NCBI GenBank assembly: GCA_965153355.1
Contig: OZ231126.1
Location: 4,774,001-4,838,000 of the forward strand
Reading direction: 5' to 3'
DNA from: Flaccisagitta enflata
Lineage: Eukaryota; Chaetognatha; Sagittoidea; Aphragmophora
Length of the DNA: 64,000 nt
In this document: one piece after another, positions 1-14,979 of the stretch
Layout of the letters: each line of letters begins with the position of its first letter
How positions within the stretch are numbered: the first letter of the stretch is position 1
Position numbers and translations under genes: made by a program
The notes under the pieces: model-generated
Databases searched by the model: none
What the model saw: only the letters and a program-made list of their open reading frames with translations
Told to the model about the DNA's origin: nothing

Positions 1-1323
1 AACATCCAAATCACAATAAAAATATTTCAGCCTAAAATTTGTAAAAATTTCCAGCTCCAGGAAAATTTCATTTGTCCTCATAAAAAAGAATCAAGGGATT
101 TTTTAGATGAAAGCAAAGCAGAAAAAATTTCAAGGGGCAAAATTTGAGGTAGAGAGTTTCCAATCAATTGGTGTTTTAAGATCAATTATAAAGATTTTTC
201 ATCATACTTTATATAGTCCTCAAAAGTCCTGGGTAATACCTGATCATCTTTCGGAAACACTTGTTAGATTTATGAACACATACTTTTCAGTACTTACACC
301 AGTTGATAAGGATATCATTAGATTTGCATTTTAAGGTGAAATGCGTGTTTGTTTCACGGCCTGTAACCACTAACCAATCAAACTTTACTGATTTTATCAT
401 TTAACTGGTCTTGGTTTACAAAAATGTGTTGGACAATACTTTTTGAGATAGAAGTAGGCAATTATTTGTAGATATTTTTGCCATGCAATTGGAGCGAAAT
501 AGATGGTTGCTGCATCCCTCACACTTAATTGATAAGCAGAAATGATTGAATGTTGCTAAGACTGAATTACAATGACCTTGGGCTTGATAATTCCTGATTG
601 GAAGATGTATCTTTGTCATCAAAAGTTAGTCAAATTTGGCTTACTTTTCCTCTCTATCCAGTTTGCAACTCATTGCTTTGTTTGGGATGCAAATTGAAAA
701 GAATGGCAGTTTACTGAAGATGATGGAAATTGAAATGCATGCAAATGAGCGGAATCATTTTTTTGAAAAAAATTTATAGGAAGTGCATCAAAATGTTTTG
801 AGAGTTTCTACAACTCAGAATATTCCATTCCTCTTTTAGTTACTCATTCTATGTGATCTGGATTTAGATTGTTGAGTATTAACACCATCCAATTTTTAAT
901 GTCAACCAAACAAGCTTGACAATTGAATAATCAATCAATCATAGCCTGGCATCGATGAGTTTTTAGCCTACAGTAAGTTTTGAATGAAGAATTCTTCTTT
1001 TGATTTTCTTGATTTCTTGTATGTATTCTTAAACCATGTGAACATGGATTGTCATTTATGCAGTGCTCATGAATCCATGGTGACATGCTTTGAATATTTT
1101 TCTTGTATTTTTAGCAAAATAAAAAATACTAGTTGGCTTGCATCGTTTTCATACAGCATTCACAAAGACATAGTTTGCTTGTTGTAAGTTTTATCAAGCA
1201 TCCATGAGTACATCACTGACTTGTTTTGTGATTTTTATCAAGCATCCACAAAGACGAGACTCGTTGGTTGGTTGTGTCAGTCAATCAAGCATATATGAAG
1301 AAACACTATTCTATATTCATTTA
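1..1323. other. 3' flank of the SID-1-like gene, no gene seen
   Basis: AT-rich sequence with only short unconvincing reading frames. No repeat family recognised apart from loosely repeated TTATCAAGCATCCA segments near 1190-1330. Confidence 0.4.
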
Positions 1324-1465
1324 TCAAGCATCAATTGAGTCTCGGGTGCCGCTTGCTTTCATAGCATCCAAGACTTTAATCCTGGCCATGGCCGCCTTCA
1401 TCTTCACAACGAACAACTTTCTGTCGCGTTCAACCAACTTCGTAAAGTTCTCAACACGACAATAT
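1324..1465 (-). CDS. sid-1: SID-1-like gene, candidate terminal exon
   Basis: Acceptor CCCACAACAG|; 47 codons including TGA at 1326-1324, entering in the phase left by the 1886 donor. Encodes a Lys-rich tail (LVERDRKLFVVKMKAAMARI) unlike the usual TLDDDLD ending. If donor 1919 is used instead, a different frame stops at about codon 18. The tail is supported only by splice sites and phase. Confidence 0.45.
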
Positions 1466-2452
1466 CTGTTGTGGGGGGATGATAAGGTGAAGAAAGAAAA
1501 AAAGAGAGAGAAAGGGGGGGGGTTGCAAGATGGATCAGGAATGTGTCATTAAAGGGGAACTTTTTTCAAGGGAATGTGTTTATTTTGAATCTGTAGAGAA
1601 AACAGGATGAATGGATGAAGCAACACATAATTGAATGGATGAAAGAATGCATAATTGAATGAATGAATGAATGAATGAATGAATGAATGAATGAATGAAT
1701 GAATGAATGAATGAATGAATCAATGAATCAATGAATATAATGAATGAATAAATGAGTGAATGAAATAATGAATGGATGAATAGATAGATGAATGAATGAA
1801 CGAATGAATGAATGAATGAATGAATGAATGAATGAATGAATGAATGAATGAATGAATGAATGAATGAATGAATGAATGATTGTACCTGCAAGGGAAGGAG
1901 AGGGCGATGGCTCTGACACCAGACAATAGTAGACCACATGAAGACAAGAAATGCCAAATGTCGTGGGAGTCGTAGAAATTCAGAAATAAGCATTCCTTGT
2001 TGAGATCTCGATTTTGTTCGGGATTCAAAGATTTGTTGGAGACTTCCATCCCAACGAAGAAATACCCAGCAGAAAGCCACACAATCCCAATTACTGTCAA
2101 TGGGTAAATTGAGAATTCATTTTTGTTGGGACACTAATTTGGACAAATACTTGGGGTGGCTGTTCCCATAAGTTTTGCCCTTGTACACTGCCGGTGGCCA
2201 AAATGTATGAAGAATGGACAGTGAGAGTAGGGAAACTAAGAGACAGGATGACATGGGGATGAAGATTGAATATCAATGTTTATGCAACATGGCTTAGATG
2301 CATTAACATCAGAAATATGCTCACCAATGTAATAAATAATGACTTTGAAAATCTTTTTAGCAGTCTTTGATTTCCGTAGTGCTTTGAATTCTCTGCCACT
2401 GGTTTTCAGCATTCTCACGTAACTCTCTCTGTGTGCGTTGCAGATGATAGTA

Positions 2453-2542
<90 letters not shown>

Positions 2543-5500
2543 CAGATTGAGAAAAAATCACAGGAATGGTAAATGATGTTTATAGACACCCAAAGCTCAA
2601 TGGAAACATTCAAATTTAACCATGGCCAAATAAAATATTAGACGCTCAATTCTTATCAATTAATTGAAAACCACTAACACTTTTTACTTAAGATCCATGA
2701 GCGTTTTGAAGAGCTTCAAAAACTCTAGAAATCTAGACCAAGCAGAAATTTGTAGCTTAAGTCGTTTAGAAATGACATAAGATTGAAGTTCAGCACTCAA
2801 TTTCCAAACTGCCAAAAAAACATTTTTCAGTATCTTTCAAAAAGGCATATTTTAGGGTAATCATTATGTATAATGATGAAATAAAATAAATGGTATGAAA
2901 TCCTAAGTGAAAATGAAGTATTTTGAATTCTCTACAAGATGAAACCATGCAGAACTCCTGATTCCACTTCGTTTAAAAGCTGTATTAGTTTAAAGTTGGT
3001 TACTCTAAAATGATAGAAACCAGATTCAAGATTTTTGAATAGTTATCTTTAAAACATCATAACTTCTAAAGTTTTGATGCTAGAATGTTGAGAAAGAGCT
3101 CAAATGAAAGATTTTTTGAAGTTCTTTAAAACCATCATGGATTTAAAGGGTTTAACATTTTTAGTTTTGTAGCAATCAATGATCAAAAAATTGCGTCTAG
3201 TTTTTTTTTTTGGCCATGGTTATTAAACATTCTCTTTTGATCTATTCTTTCATTTTTTTGGGCAGCAGTTTTAAAGGAGTTGAACACTTATGGATTATGG
3301 CTGAAAATATTGAGGCTAAATTCTTAGAGTCAATTATCAGCTGTAAGACTCAAAGGTCATCCACTGTCCCTCTCACCACCTAACCCCCAGATAAACCAAC
3401 AAAGGAATTGGGGACCACTGACCTTCTGACCATCTGACCATTATTTTTTCCATGCAATTGATTACTCATTTGTTTGCCTCACTGTCTAGTCTCTTGTTTA
3501 TCTTTGTTTGATTCTTTTTTCTTTTGCCTTTTTGTTTGCTTAGTTGATGGCTTATTTGTTTGCCTCATTGTTTGCATTTTGTGTTTATCTTTTTGTTTGC
3601 TTAAATCACCTGATCACTGAAAACTCAAGTGCCATCATTGAGATAAAAACGCTGCCAATGCAAGTCCCCAGGAAAAACTGCAAAGGAAAGAAGGGAATAA
3701 TGGGTGTGAGAATGAATGAGGTAATGTCACTGTGACTCACCCGCTGTTAGACAGCTACACCATTTACAGCCCATAAAGCTTATTCACATAATCACAACTT
3801 AAAGTTGTGGACACATGACTTGATGGTCTGTCACAAAGTTGCATTTTGGGTTACACATGTATCAGGCTGTGCGGGTATGCAGGGGCCCTTTTTGAGGTCC
3901 TTAGAGCATTTTGACAGGAGCAGTGAGGCCAGAGACTGCAAACAGGCTAAAAAAGTGGGACCAATGGACCAATGTACCAATGGACAGACAAAGTGGGGTG
4001 TAAAATTGCGTGCACGCGACTGAAAAGGGGAAAGGATATGAAGGGGACAAATCATCATGCAAACCACTAAGTAAACATTATCATTTCCAACACGAACCTG
4101 TGAGACATCTGACTTTTTGAAAATGGTAATTAGCAACCAAATGAAGAAGAGTCCACTGACAGCTACGTAAAGAGCTGAGAGACTGAAAACGCGATAAAAG
4201 TCAACCAAATTGATGAAGGAAGAAGTCGAGGAGGAGGAGGACATTTGGCCATCATCGCTTTTGGCACCATCTGCTGCGCCATCTGCTGCGCCATCTGCGC
4301 CATTTATGCCATTTGTTTTTGTTTCCTCCCCTCCTTTCTCGGCATCACCCTCGTTCTCGGTTTTGTTCTCAATGTCAATTTGTTGTTTTGCTTCTACTGC
4401 ATTTTCGGTCTCTGCCACATATTTCTCTGCCTTTGGTGATATTGTTGTTGTTGTCTCTTCTGCTGCGGAATCTTCCAAAGCCACTTTGTTTTCTTTCCCT
4501 GGGCTTGCTCCGCCTTCCACTTCTTCTACTCCTTCTTTTGGTTTCTTGAAAATGAGTGGAAATCTAAGTGGAGTCGAAGGTTTAGACGCGGTTTTGACTG
4601 GAGTCCCAACTTTGCTCAGAGATTGTTGTTGTTGTTGTTGTTCCTGCTGTTTGCGAAGAACTGCTGGGTTTTCCTGTTGGGAGAGAACAGGCACAATAGA
4701 GAATATGATCGATGATCATATGAATGATAATGATGGGACCATACTGCTGGTTTATTCTTGTTATTACCATCACAATAAAAATGATTTTTACCACCATGCA
4801 CCATCTGGCCATCAACCTTCAACGTCACTTACTTGGAAATAGTTGATGGTTTGATTTTTGATGGGTTCAATTCTGGGATCTTTGAGTTTAGGTTTGGCAT
4901 TGACACGACTTGGGACAACTTCTAATTTGAATGCTCCCCAAATGATGATGAAAAGGAACCACAAAACGCAGCAAATGAAACCAAAGATCTGTGAACAAAA
5001 GGGGCAAGGGTAGGGGGAATGGGCGGGGAGGGTGGATTAGGAGTTGGAACAGGAATATCATGGCATCAACTCAAAATTCTGATATTCTCAACAAGTGACG
5101 CATGGTCACAATATCGTTGCGGACGGGTGGGCGGGGCTGACCAACCCCAATCCATACCACACACCCATACACAAAAAGCAGCTTAAATGCTTGTTTTCTC
5201 TTTTTTCAACTTGTGTCCACGGACTGACGGACAGACAAACGGACCAACGGAAGGACGGATGGACCAACAGACGGACCAACGGACGGACAATGCCTCTTAT
5301 AGAGTTGCGTGTCCGTAACTAAAAAAAAGAGACAAGTAATACACTTTTTTTTTATAAGAACATCACTTTTGGCCAAAGCCTTCAAAAGAGATAGAGATAG
5401 CTTCTAATGAAATAACTACAATGTTCTTAATTTTAGAGCAATTTCAAGCCTTGATATTCTTATAAACTAGGTTCTTATAAAACATAAAAAGTGTAATCCT

Positions 5501-8500
5501 TAACGGGAAAGTAACAGTAACAGTAAAACTATTCCTACTCCTTTCAGAAAGCTTTAAACAAATTTTTCGTGGTACCTCCATGCCTTCTGAAAGTTGATGG
5601 ACATCTCTGAGTGATCCTAGATAATTGAAAAGAAGAATTGGAGCCAAAAAGAAGAAGAAAACTTTTGGCGCCCTCAAAGCACGAGAGTTGCTGAATTGAA
5701 GGTCCAAATCTTTCGGCGGGATGCGGTTGTGCAGCAAAAGCATGTCCTCATCAGTAATGCTGCATTAAATAGCAAAATTGGGAAGCAATTAAAATCTTTC
5801 GCTCTGATGATGGTTCAAGCTCAAGTGAATGTAAAATCAGTAATCAAATCTACAATCTAGACTATATTTAGTTGCGGACACGTAATTCTATAAGAGCCTT
5901 TGTCCGTCCGTCCGTCGGTCCATTGGTCCGTTGGTCCGTCCGTCTGTGAACACGAGTCGAAAACTGTGAAAACGCGCATTTCCGCCCCTGCCCACCCGTC
6001 CGCAACTGGTATTGGCCGTGTATCCAGCCTTGTTTTATCAGTTGATTCCACTTGAATTTTATGATGATCATGTGGCAGAAAGTAAATTCTAGGAAACGCT
6101 TTACCTGTAATGGTTAAATAATGCTGAGACAATGAGAGATGAGATGGTGAACATGAAGGCTGTGTCAAACTGGAAAATCATTCTTGTTGGACATTTGTGA
6201 TAGATGGTGGAGAAAATCCCCTCAAATACAAAACTCCAGGCGATGGCGTATGCTAGGGAGTAATCTGAAAGGAGTAATAAAAGATGCTCATCATATAGAT
6301 GCTGAAGGTCTAAAACTATAGCAGGTCTGTGTATTATTGAGTTTGCCCTCCCCCCGTGGGGGCGGGGGGAAATCAAAGAGTCTGGAGATGGGGAAGGAAA
6401 TCAAAAGGGGAAAAAAGAAAAAAAAAAGGAAATTTGGGTAAAATATAGCTTTTGACAGTACCAACTCATAAAACCCAATCAGTGAAACACAATTAAACAC
6501 TATTTAAACCTTAACTACATTGTTTTATTGCTATATGGGGAAGAAAATCATAGATATAAAAATGCGACGCGATGCTTCACAGGGAAGAAACTCAAAGGCA
6601 GGGGGGGAAAATCAAAAGCTACTCAATAATATAGACCCCTGAACTAAAGGTTAAGAAACTGTCATTCTTATGTGTGCACTTACCATAATATCCAAAATGC
6701 CCTTTGTTGTAGCAGTAGGCCTCTCTGAATCCAAATGCAAGGAAGAAGACTAATCCATGGACCACGTAGGGAATGTTGGAGGAGAGAAGATTAAAGGGGA
6801 AATCTTCATAACTGGTAGATGGAATGTAGCATCGTTCGTTATAGAAGCAAATGTCTCGGTTACCACTTTCAATCATCTGCTGCCAGTTACCATGCACCAC
6901 CTAAAACGGACAGAAAGAGTAAGTCAATTACATGGCTCCAATAGAAAAATTGATGATTATGTAACATTGAGATGATCATGTAACATTGAGATGATCATGT
7001 AACATTGAGATGATTATGTAACATTGAGAAGATTATGTAACATTGAGATAATTATGTAACGTTGAGATGAGTATGTAATATTGAGATGATTATGTAACAT
7101 TGAGATGCTTATGTAACATTGAGATGAGTATGTAATGTTGCGATGATAATGTAATATTGAGATGAGAATGTAACAGTGAGATGAGTATGTAACAGTGAGA
7201 TGATCTAAGCCATACAATTACAACAGTACAAAATAAGATGACAAACCTGGTATCCCCCCACAGCAAATGTGATAGCAAATACTCCAGTAATGTAAGAAAA
7301 GCTTTTATTGCCTCTTTTAAACCAGTTGGAAATCGTTGTGCAGAAAGACTTGGCTCGCATTCCACTGAAAAGTTCCTAAAAATGATGTGGAAATTGGAAA
7401 GGTATGTCATGACTCTTAATGATGATAAAAGAAAAACATCTAACAGGCTTTGAGCAGGAAATTTTGACAGATATAATAGAGAGGACTAGTTTCATTTATC
7501 AAGATTTGAAAAATACAACAACCAACTGTCAGGTATGAACAATTGACAACTGACAATTGACATTGACAACTGACAACCGACAACTGACCAGGATTTGGTC
7601 ATCAAATCCACTAACCTTGAGTGGAGGCAAATCTGAGACGAGAGCGTAGTAAAGAAATACAACTCCAACGCCGATGAAAAAGGCCAAAAGACCCATGAAC
7701 CAAATTTGCCCATTTGGATAATTGTACTTGGACTCTACGTCAAACGTCACATTCTTTTGGCTGGTCAATGATCTATCCATTAGTATGTGGACAAACCTGA
7801 AAAAAGATATGAAGAAAAAAAGAGAATTCTATCTGCAAATGAAATGTATATATGTAGACTGTAAGATGGATAATGTGGTTTTTTTTTCGATACCTCAATC
7901 TTCAACAGGCACATTTGACCATCATAACATCATCATTTTACCATCATAACATAATGGCTTTTAATCGTCTTCTTCATCTTCTTTTTTTTTTCTTCTTTCT
8001 TTTTTTTTTTTTTTTTTGCATCTACTGTCCATACTAATTGTTAGTCGCGTGCACGCGACTCTACACCCCGCTTTTTCTGTCCATCCATCCATCGGTCTGT
8101 CAGTCGGTCAGTCTGTCACACTTTTACTTTTTTTTTTATCAATTTATCCCTTTAAGTCATTTTAGGTTATTAAAGAGTATACTATACTAAGTCATTCTTA
8201 ATCATTTTATATCATTTTAAATGTAATTCTCGCACGCGACCTACAGGTGTTGGCCTTGTGCAATGCTGCTTACCAAGTTCCATCTCCTATGGCGGGTTTT
8301 GAGTTCTTGGAAATGGTTATTCTGCCAAATTTGTCGAATTTGAGATGCATCGTTTTTGCCTCTTCTTCTGCAGTAATTTCAACGTTTTCCAATGATGAAG
8401 GATCAATTGTAGAACCGCAATCACGACTGTGATATCATAACCATAAAAAAGAAACATTATTCATTGATTTATGATACAATTTGTATTACATGTTTTTTAT

Positions 8501-11500
8501 ACATTTTGTATCATACAAAAATACAATGCCTTCATGGCTATGAAATACGCAATGCCAATATATTCTGAACTCTAACGACAATGAATTGCAGTAGGCTGAA
8601 ACCCCTGGCTATGGATGAAAGGAACAAGATTTCCTATTGAAAGGACAGTTCAAGTATTTTTGGGGAAAAGAAAGGGTGAGTGGCGGAAAAAAGTTGCACA
8701 AATGTTCAAATGGGAGTCCTCTTAGAATTCATGAAGGTGGTCAAAACCTGGGCAGTACATCATATTAAATAATGAAAAAAAGAAATCCTTCAATTTCTTG
8801 ACATCTGATGAACAAATGAACTTTTTCCCCGAGTGAACTCACCTAACAACAAGCAGTCCCAACCCATCCTGCTCTGACGTGACGGTGAATTGAAGAATCC
8901 TTTCAACTCCAAACTGGACGTCAACTTCCAAAACGCGCAATGATTCCCACTTTGGAGATTCTTTGATGTTTGTAACCACATTTCCCTGATATGATATAAA
9001 TGAGGAAATGGTATTTGAATGAGACCAGCGAGGAATTTCCACTTGGATTATTATTTGATGTTTTTAAACCAAGTTTCCCTGATATGATGTTTATGACAAT
9101 TTGGTTTTAAGATAAAACAATCAAAGGTTTTCAACTTTGGCGATTCTTTCTTTTCTGTGACCACTTCTCCCCACTTAAATTGGATGAAGGATTGAAGTTT
9201 AGGATTAGAAAAAAATGAAAGCATCATTTGCATGAAGCTGTTCTCAGACAAACAAATGTTAGTCTGAATAGTATTTCACTTCAATAAATAACTTGCTAGT
9301 TAGAAACGCAAATTGAACGAGATAAAATGGACACCAGACAGCCAAGATCTAATAGTCCTGGATGAGTGACAAAATTCAGTTCATTTTTAGGTCAGTATGA
9401 CTATAAGTGGCAAAATTCAGTTCATTTTTAGGTCAGTTTGACTATGAGTGGCAAAATTCAGTTCATTTTTAGGTCAGTATGACTATGAGTGGCAAAATTC
9501 AGTCAGTGTGACTATGAGTGGGCCTACCATGAAAAATGGATTATCCATCTACCTTGATAAAACTCAGAAATACTTCCCACCATGGCTCTGCATCTACTTC
9601 TCCCTGATTACGTGGAGATGAAGGATTGATATCAGAACTAGTATCAATCGGCGAACATCGAGGAGGAACAGGAGAACCGGCAGACAGACATGGCAACGAC
9701 GAACAAGCAACAAATACATGAACAAACTGCTAAATTTAGGGCGTGTTACTAGTGAAGACCAAAACCGCGTTTCTTCTCGTAAAACGCATTCACAGAGTGA
9801 ACACATATTCAAAAAATTTCAACGGTCCCATAAAGGAGTGAACAAAGTGAGTGAGCGAGCCCATGAACGGAGCGAACAAGTGAAGTGAGCATAGCAAAGC
9901 GGAACGCTGCAAAGTGAGTGAGCGGAATTAGCGCTGCGAGCGAACGAATATAGCGAGCAACCGAGCGGCCTGTTCAAAATGCGATTGTCTGTGACAAGAA
10001 ACGCCCCCTTCGTTTAACTCACATGCGCGGAGGAATTCGCAGTTTCAGGTTGTGTTGAAGTGGAAGGATGATAAGTCAACATCCGTGACACTTTTTTGCC
10101 GGTAAAATGAAGCGGAGTGTGACGGGAAATCGTCCAGCTAGAAGTTGAGTCTGCGCCTAGCACAATCACTCGCAATATGCCTGAGTGGGGAAAAGGACGG
10201 AGGGGGAAAATTGGAGACATGGTGGAGGACAGGGGATGGTGGGGAGGTGGGATGGGGTAAAATGGGGAATGTGGGGGACGTGGATGAAGGTGGGATAAGA
10301 GGGGACATGTTACAAATGGGACAAATGGTTGCAAAACAAGGACATGAAATAAATTTGGTGTGAATGAGAATGGAAAAGCCAAGTGCAATGAGAAGCGTTA
10401 CTAAATAATTTTTGTTAAAATCTAAATTCTAAACACCAATGGAGTATGTTTTAAAGAAAATGTGAATGTGATGGATATGGAAGTGGAAATGAAACTAGCC
10501 TGAGGTTCAAAGCACCGAGGAATTGTTGGATTAAATCAAATCAGCGCTATTGAGACAAAGTGCAGATTTATTGTAATACATCGCTGGATACACCAAAGCC
10601 GATCAAAAATTTAAGCAGATTTACTAAATCCCAAGGCTATTCAACAATTTATGTTTTGATTGAGCCATTGATTTGAGCATATTTCGAAAGCTATGTATGA
10701 CATATGACGCGCAGGCTGTACATCGAGAAGCAAATCGCTGTTAACCCCATTACAAAGGGTAAATCTTGATTAGGTTTAGTCCTGATTTAGTTCGTTTTTT
10801 TCTATAGGGGGTTTATTGTGTTGCTTGGGCCCAAATGAATACTGCCTCAAATCAGTATTCTTTAAAGATAATTTGAAGATCCCTTTGCTCTTATTTCCTG
10901 CGGATAAATTTGGTTTTCCTTTTGGCAGCGGCCCCAAAGGGCCGATGTCCTGTAGGACACAGGGGGGAGTTTCTTTATATCTGTCTGTATGTCCATATGT
11001 ACGTCCCCCCCCACACAAGTGTCATACCTAGACGTGGGGTTGAAATTGAGAAAACTCTCGTTTTTCCACCGGTTTTGTACATTATTTGGGTTAACTATCA
11101 ATGTTCAAAAGGAATTTAAATGTTTGGCAGAGCAAATTTTGATACAGTTTCATGTCAGGATGGGTTGTTGGTACAGGCCATAATCAACCTTTTGCATAAG
11201 AAGAAGGTTACTTCTAAAGCTTCTACTACCTAGGAAAAAAGTTTATAGCATTACTCATGCAAGCATATCTGCTACAAACATTCATGAAATTGTAAAAAAT
11301 TGGTGAGACTCTGAAACTACTTTGAATTATCTGTCAGATGTCACCAGTCCCAGTTTTCTAGGTCAAATCGTTAGGAAACGAGAGCTAAAACAAAACTACT
11401 GCTACTTTTGACAAGATAATAAAATATTTGAATAGTTTCATTTCTCAATTTTGGGAGCAAAGTAGAGGCTTTTTTCTTTGCAGTTATGTATTTTTCTCTG

Positions 11501-14500
11501 TTTTCTTGATCATGATGATTCAGTCAGTTGATGATTTGATGTTAAGATTTTAAAGAATCATACCACCTTAGAGAAAATTGCTCAATTTATCAATAAAAGT
11601 AGGGTAACTGAGTACAAAGAGTTACTTTTTTTATTCGCATTCTAGATAGTAGCAGTTTTGTTTTGGCTCTCGTTTCTAAATGCTTGAAGATGAATTCCTA
11701 TTCCTCCAATCATTAAGATTTCCCTTTAACACAAAATAGTATAAATTGTCCATATTCCCACCCCCATAGTTTAATTGAAAGGAGGGGTAACAGCTAGGGA
11801 GTCGGATCCCCATAGCTCCTTCTTTTCAATTAGATTTAACCTTCGCTGAATTGATTATCCCTGTCAATGCCAGAAGTCAGCATTAACATTTATACCCTAA
11901 CCTAATAGCTATAATGAAAAATCATAATTGTTTGAGAGATAAGACAAAAGTCTTGTTTTCTGCATAAAAATTACTTATCCAAAGGTTTTGAATTTCAGTA
12001 ACCACTAAATTTAGGTCGTACTTAAAATTGGATATGTAAGTATATGAGTGGAAGCATATACTATACAGAAATGAGTAGCTTTTGAATGTTTCATTTTACT
12101 TTTATATATTAAGTTTATTTCTCAAAAACATTTTTCTAAAGTTTTTTGTAAGATACTTTTTGTCGCACATTTCATAAAGGAACGCGGTTTAAAGCATTTG
12201 AAAGAATTTTTGAAGTAGTTTTAGAGTCTCACCAATTTTTTGTACTTTCTTGATAAGATATGGGTGATATGCTTACTTGTTCACAAAATGCTATAAACTT
12301 TTTTCCTAGGTAGTATCTCCTAAACGAATAGAGCAATTGAGCTCAACTTGGGCTCATTTTAAAGAACAGACACAGCTCTCCCAGATCCAAAATCAGCCTT
12401 CTCAGGCCCAAAATCAGCCCTTTATAGCCCAAAATCAGCCCTCTCAGATTATAAATCAACCCTCTCACACTTGTAATAAGCCCTCTCTGGCCTGGGATAA
12501 GACGTATGAGGCCTCAAATTTACCGTCTCAAGCCTAAAATCTGAGCCATCAGGACAAATGGACATAAGGAAATTAACTCCTGTGTCCTATGGGCTGCTGC
12601 CCTGCTCTCACTCCACTTTTTCAGCTGATCAATCCAAGCAGGGCATCGGGTACCGCTGACCATGTGCGATCCTTGGATGTCTTGTTTCTTATGACTAATT
12701 TGGGAAAGTCAATCCATTTTTGGAGCTGAATGAGACTGCTCATGAAGTTTACATGGTAAGTATATTAGACAATGCTCTTTCAATTCAGATAGCATCAAGC
12801 AGAATTCAGCACAATAGATATTCACGACTTTTTTCCTGCTCTTTATTGGTAATAATAAGAGGCAGTGGATGCAAATTTGATTTAAGCCAATCCAAACATT
12901 TATCCAACACTCAGCCAGAAGATAAAGAAATTAAAAGATGATGTGAAAATTCTTATCAAAACTAAAAAATACTCCGGGTTGTAGATTTGGTCATGAAACT
13001 GCTTATATCATGACCAGAAATAGAAATAATGACAGGAATTTTCAATGTCAAAGAAATGAAAAATGAATCCCACTCTAGCGCATCTCTTTTAATGAATCGT
13101 TATCATGCCAGAACCCGAGAAAAAAGGGGAAAGCTTGTAAAGAGAGAGGAACATACAAATTCAAAATGGAAAGGGCTGGTTAGCAAATAAAGTTGGCATT
13201 AGGGAGGTGGTCATGTGGCCAGGAAAAATTAAGGGTGGTTGATTGGTTATCAAGAGGTAAACTCTGTGGAACAAAAACGTTTGCCTGAGATTAGGTGGTT
13301 ATTTATAGATGAACAGGCATTCGGGCGGGTCCATGGTTCGATGGTCCAAGGTTATGTTTGGGTGTAAACAGGTAGTTGATGGGGGTAAAAGTCCGAGTGG
13401 GAGAGATTTTTTTAGTTATTGGCTGTTCTACATGATTGATCACTTGCCAAAAATCAGTGATTCTCGCACCTTGGAGGTCAATGTTGTGCTTTCTCACTGT
13501 AGAACAAAAAGCAAAGCAATTCTGTGACATTTTAACCAAATATGATCAACACCAATGCACGTGCGTCAGTACGTTTGTCCATGTGTTCTCGCTCATTTTG
13601 TTTGTCCATGTGTTCTTGCTCATGTACATTTCTATCTTTGTGTCTATGATTTTTTTGTGTGCAAATATATGGTAGAGAAATACGACTTAAACATTAAGTG
13701 AATACTACTAATATTAAACGTTAAACAAGTTGAAGTGCAGCAACTGAACGGTGTCATTTAATTTGCCACTTTCCTGCCCCTCCCCCTCACACTTGCCAAA
13801 ATGAATTTCCTTCCCTGAGTTCAAATAGTGATAAATATTCATAAAAGTCCTCAGATACTTTAATAATGATTTCACAGATTTGTTAAGTGTCAGTCAGCCT
13901 TTCCATAAACCATACTGTATATTCATGATTTTATGATTTAGTCCAAGTAACCATCATCATGACTTCATGAGCCTCATCATATATCCATGATTTCACGATT
14001 TTGTCTAAGTCAGCCTTACCATGAGTCATATCCTTAGTGTCATTGGAACAGATTTGATGTCTTTTTGAGGAGACTTGAGGACTACAAGACATAACGTAAG
14101 TCTTGAATGTGTGATGATCCATCTCCGCGATCGCTGAGACGTGGTTGTCCTCGTTCTTCACATCGCACTTATTTTCAACCTGATTTACATATTGAAGAAA
14201 AAAATCGAGTTATCAATGTTTTACGGTCTTATGGCCATTGCCTTATGTACTTAGTTTTTATACTTGCAGAGACACAGGCAGTTTAAACACAAACACACAC
14301 AGTCATACAGGAGACGTAAACCAACAAACACTAAGAAAACGTAGAAACGTGCCATAAGCCCTAAACATAAGCATATGTTTCTCTCTCCGACATCAGGACA
14401 CATTTTCACAATCATTCCCTTTTCTCCCTTCGAAAAGATCAAAATTTCTTCCTCCAGATCATCATTGTTGACTTTGAGGCTGAAATTTAAGAAAATTTCA

Positions 14501-14903
14501 CCAGAAATGAAAAAAACGGAAGAAGTAAAAGTTGTCACAAACAAGGCCGGATACACGGCTACCCCAGTCGCGTGCGGGTGGGCAGGAGCAGTGCTGGAAA
14601 AGGTCACTGGCAGGCGTTCATATTTTGTAAACCTTCCGAGAGGCAAAAATTTGCCCTCATAAGTTTCCGACACAGATTGTCGATAGTCAATAGTCTTGTG
14701 GTAACCTCATGTGGTAACTTGCCACTGGTGAGAAGTTTCAAAATGACACACAAAACAAACATGAAACATAAACTCTTTTAACCCTTATTGGCCATGATTG
14801 GCACAGATCCAATTTTGTCAAACATTTGTAAAATAAATTTGAACCCATCAAAAAGACAAAAAGAGAATTTAGACATCCATTAAATTGTCTCTCGTTTTTC
14901 TTT

Positions 14904-14979
<76 letters not shown>

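Noticed and set aside
107-334. 75-residue frame at the left end
   Set aside because: No recognisable domain, no splice context, AT-rich composition; could be chance.
7492-7713. Second minus-strand frame across a SID-1 exon (MGKFGSWVFWPFSS...)
   Set aside because: Out-of-frame shadow of exon 7796-7616.
13309-13527. Overlapping frames on both strands in a SID-1 intron
   Set aside because: Both frames are similar in length and neither shows splice sites or domain features.
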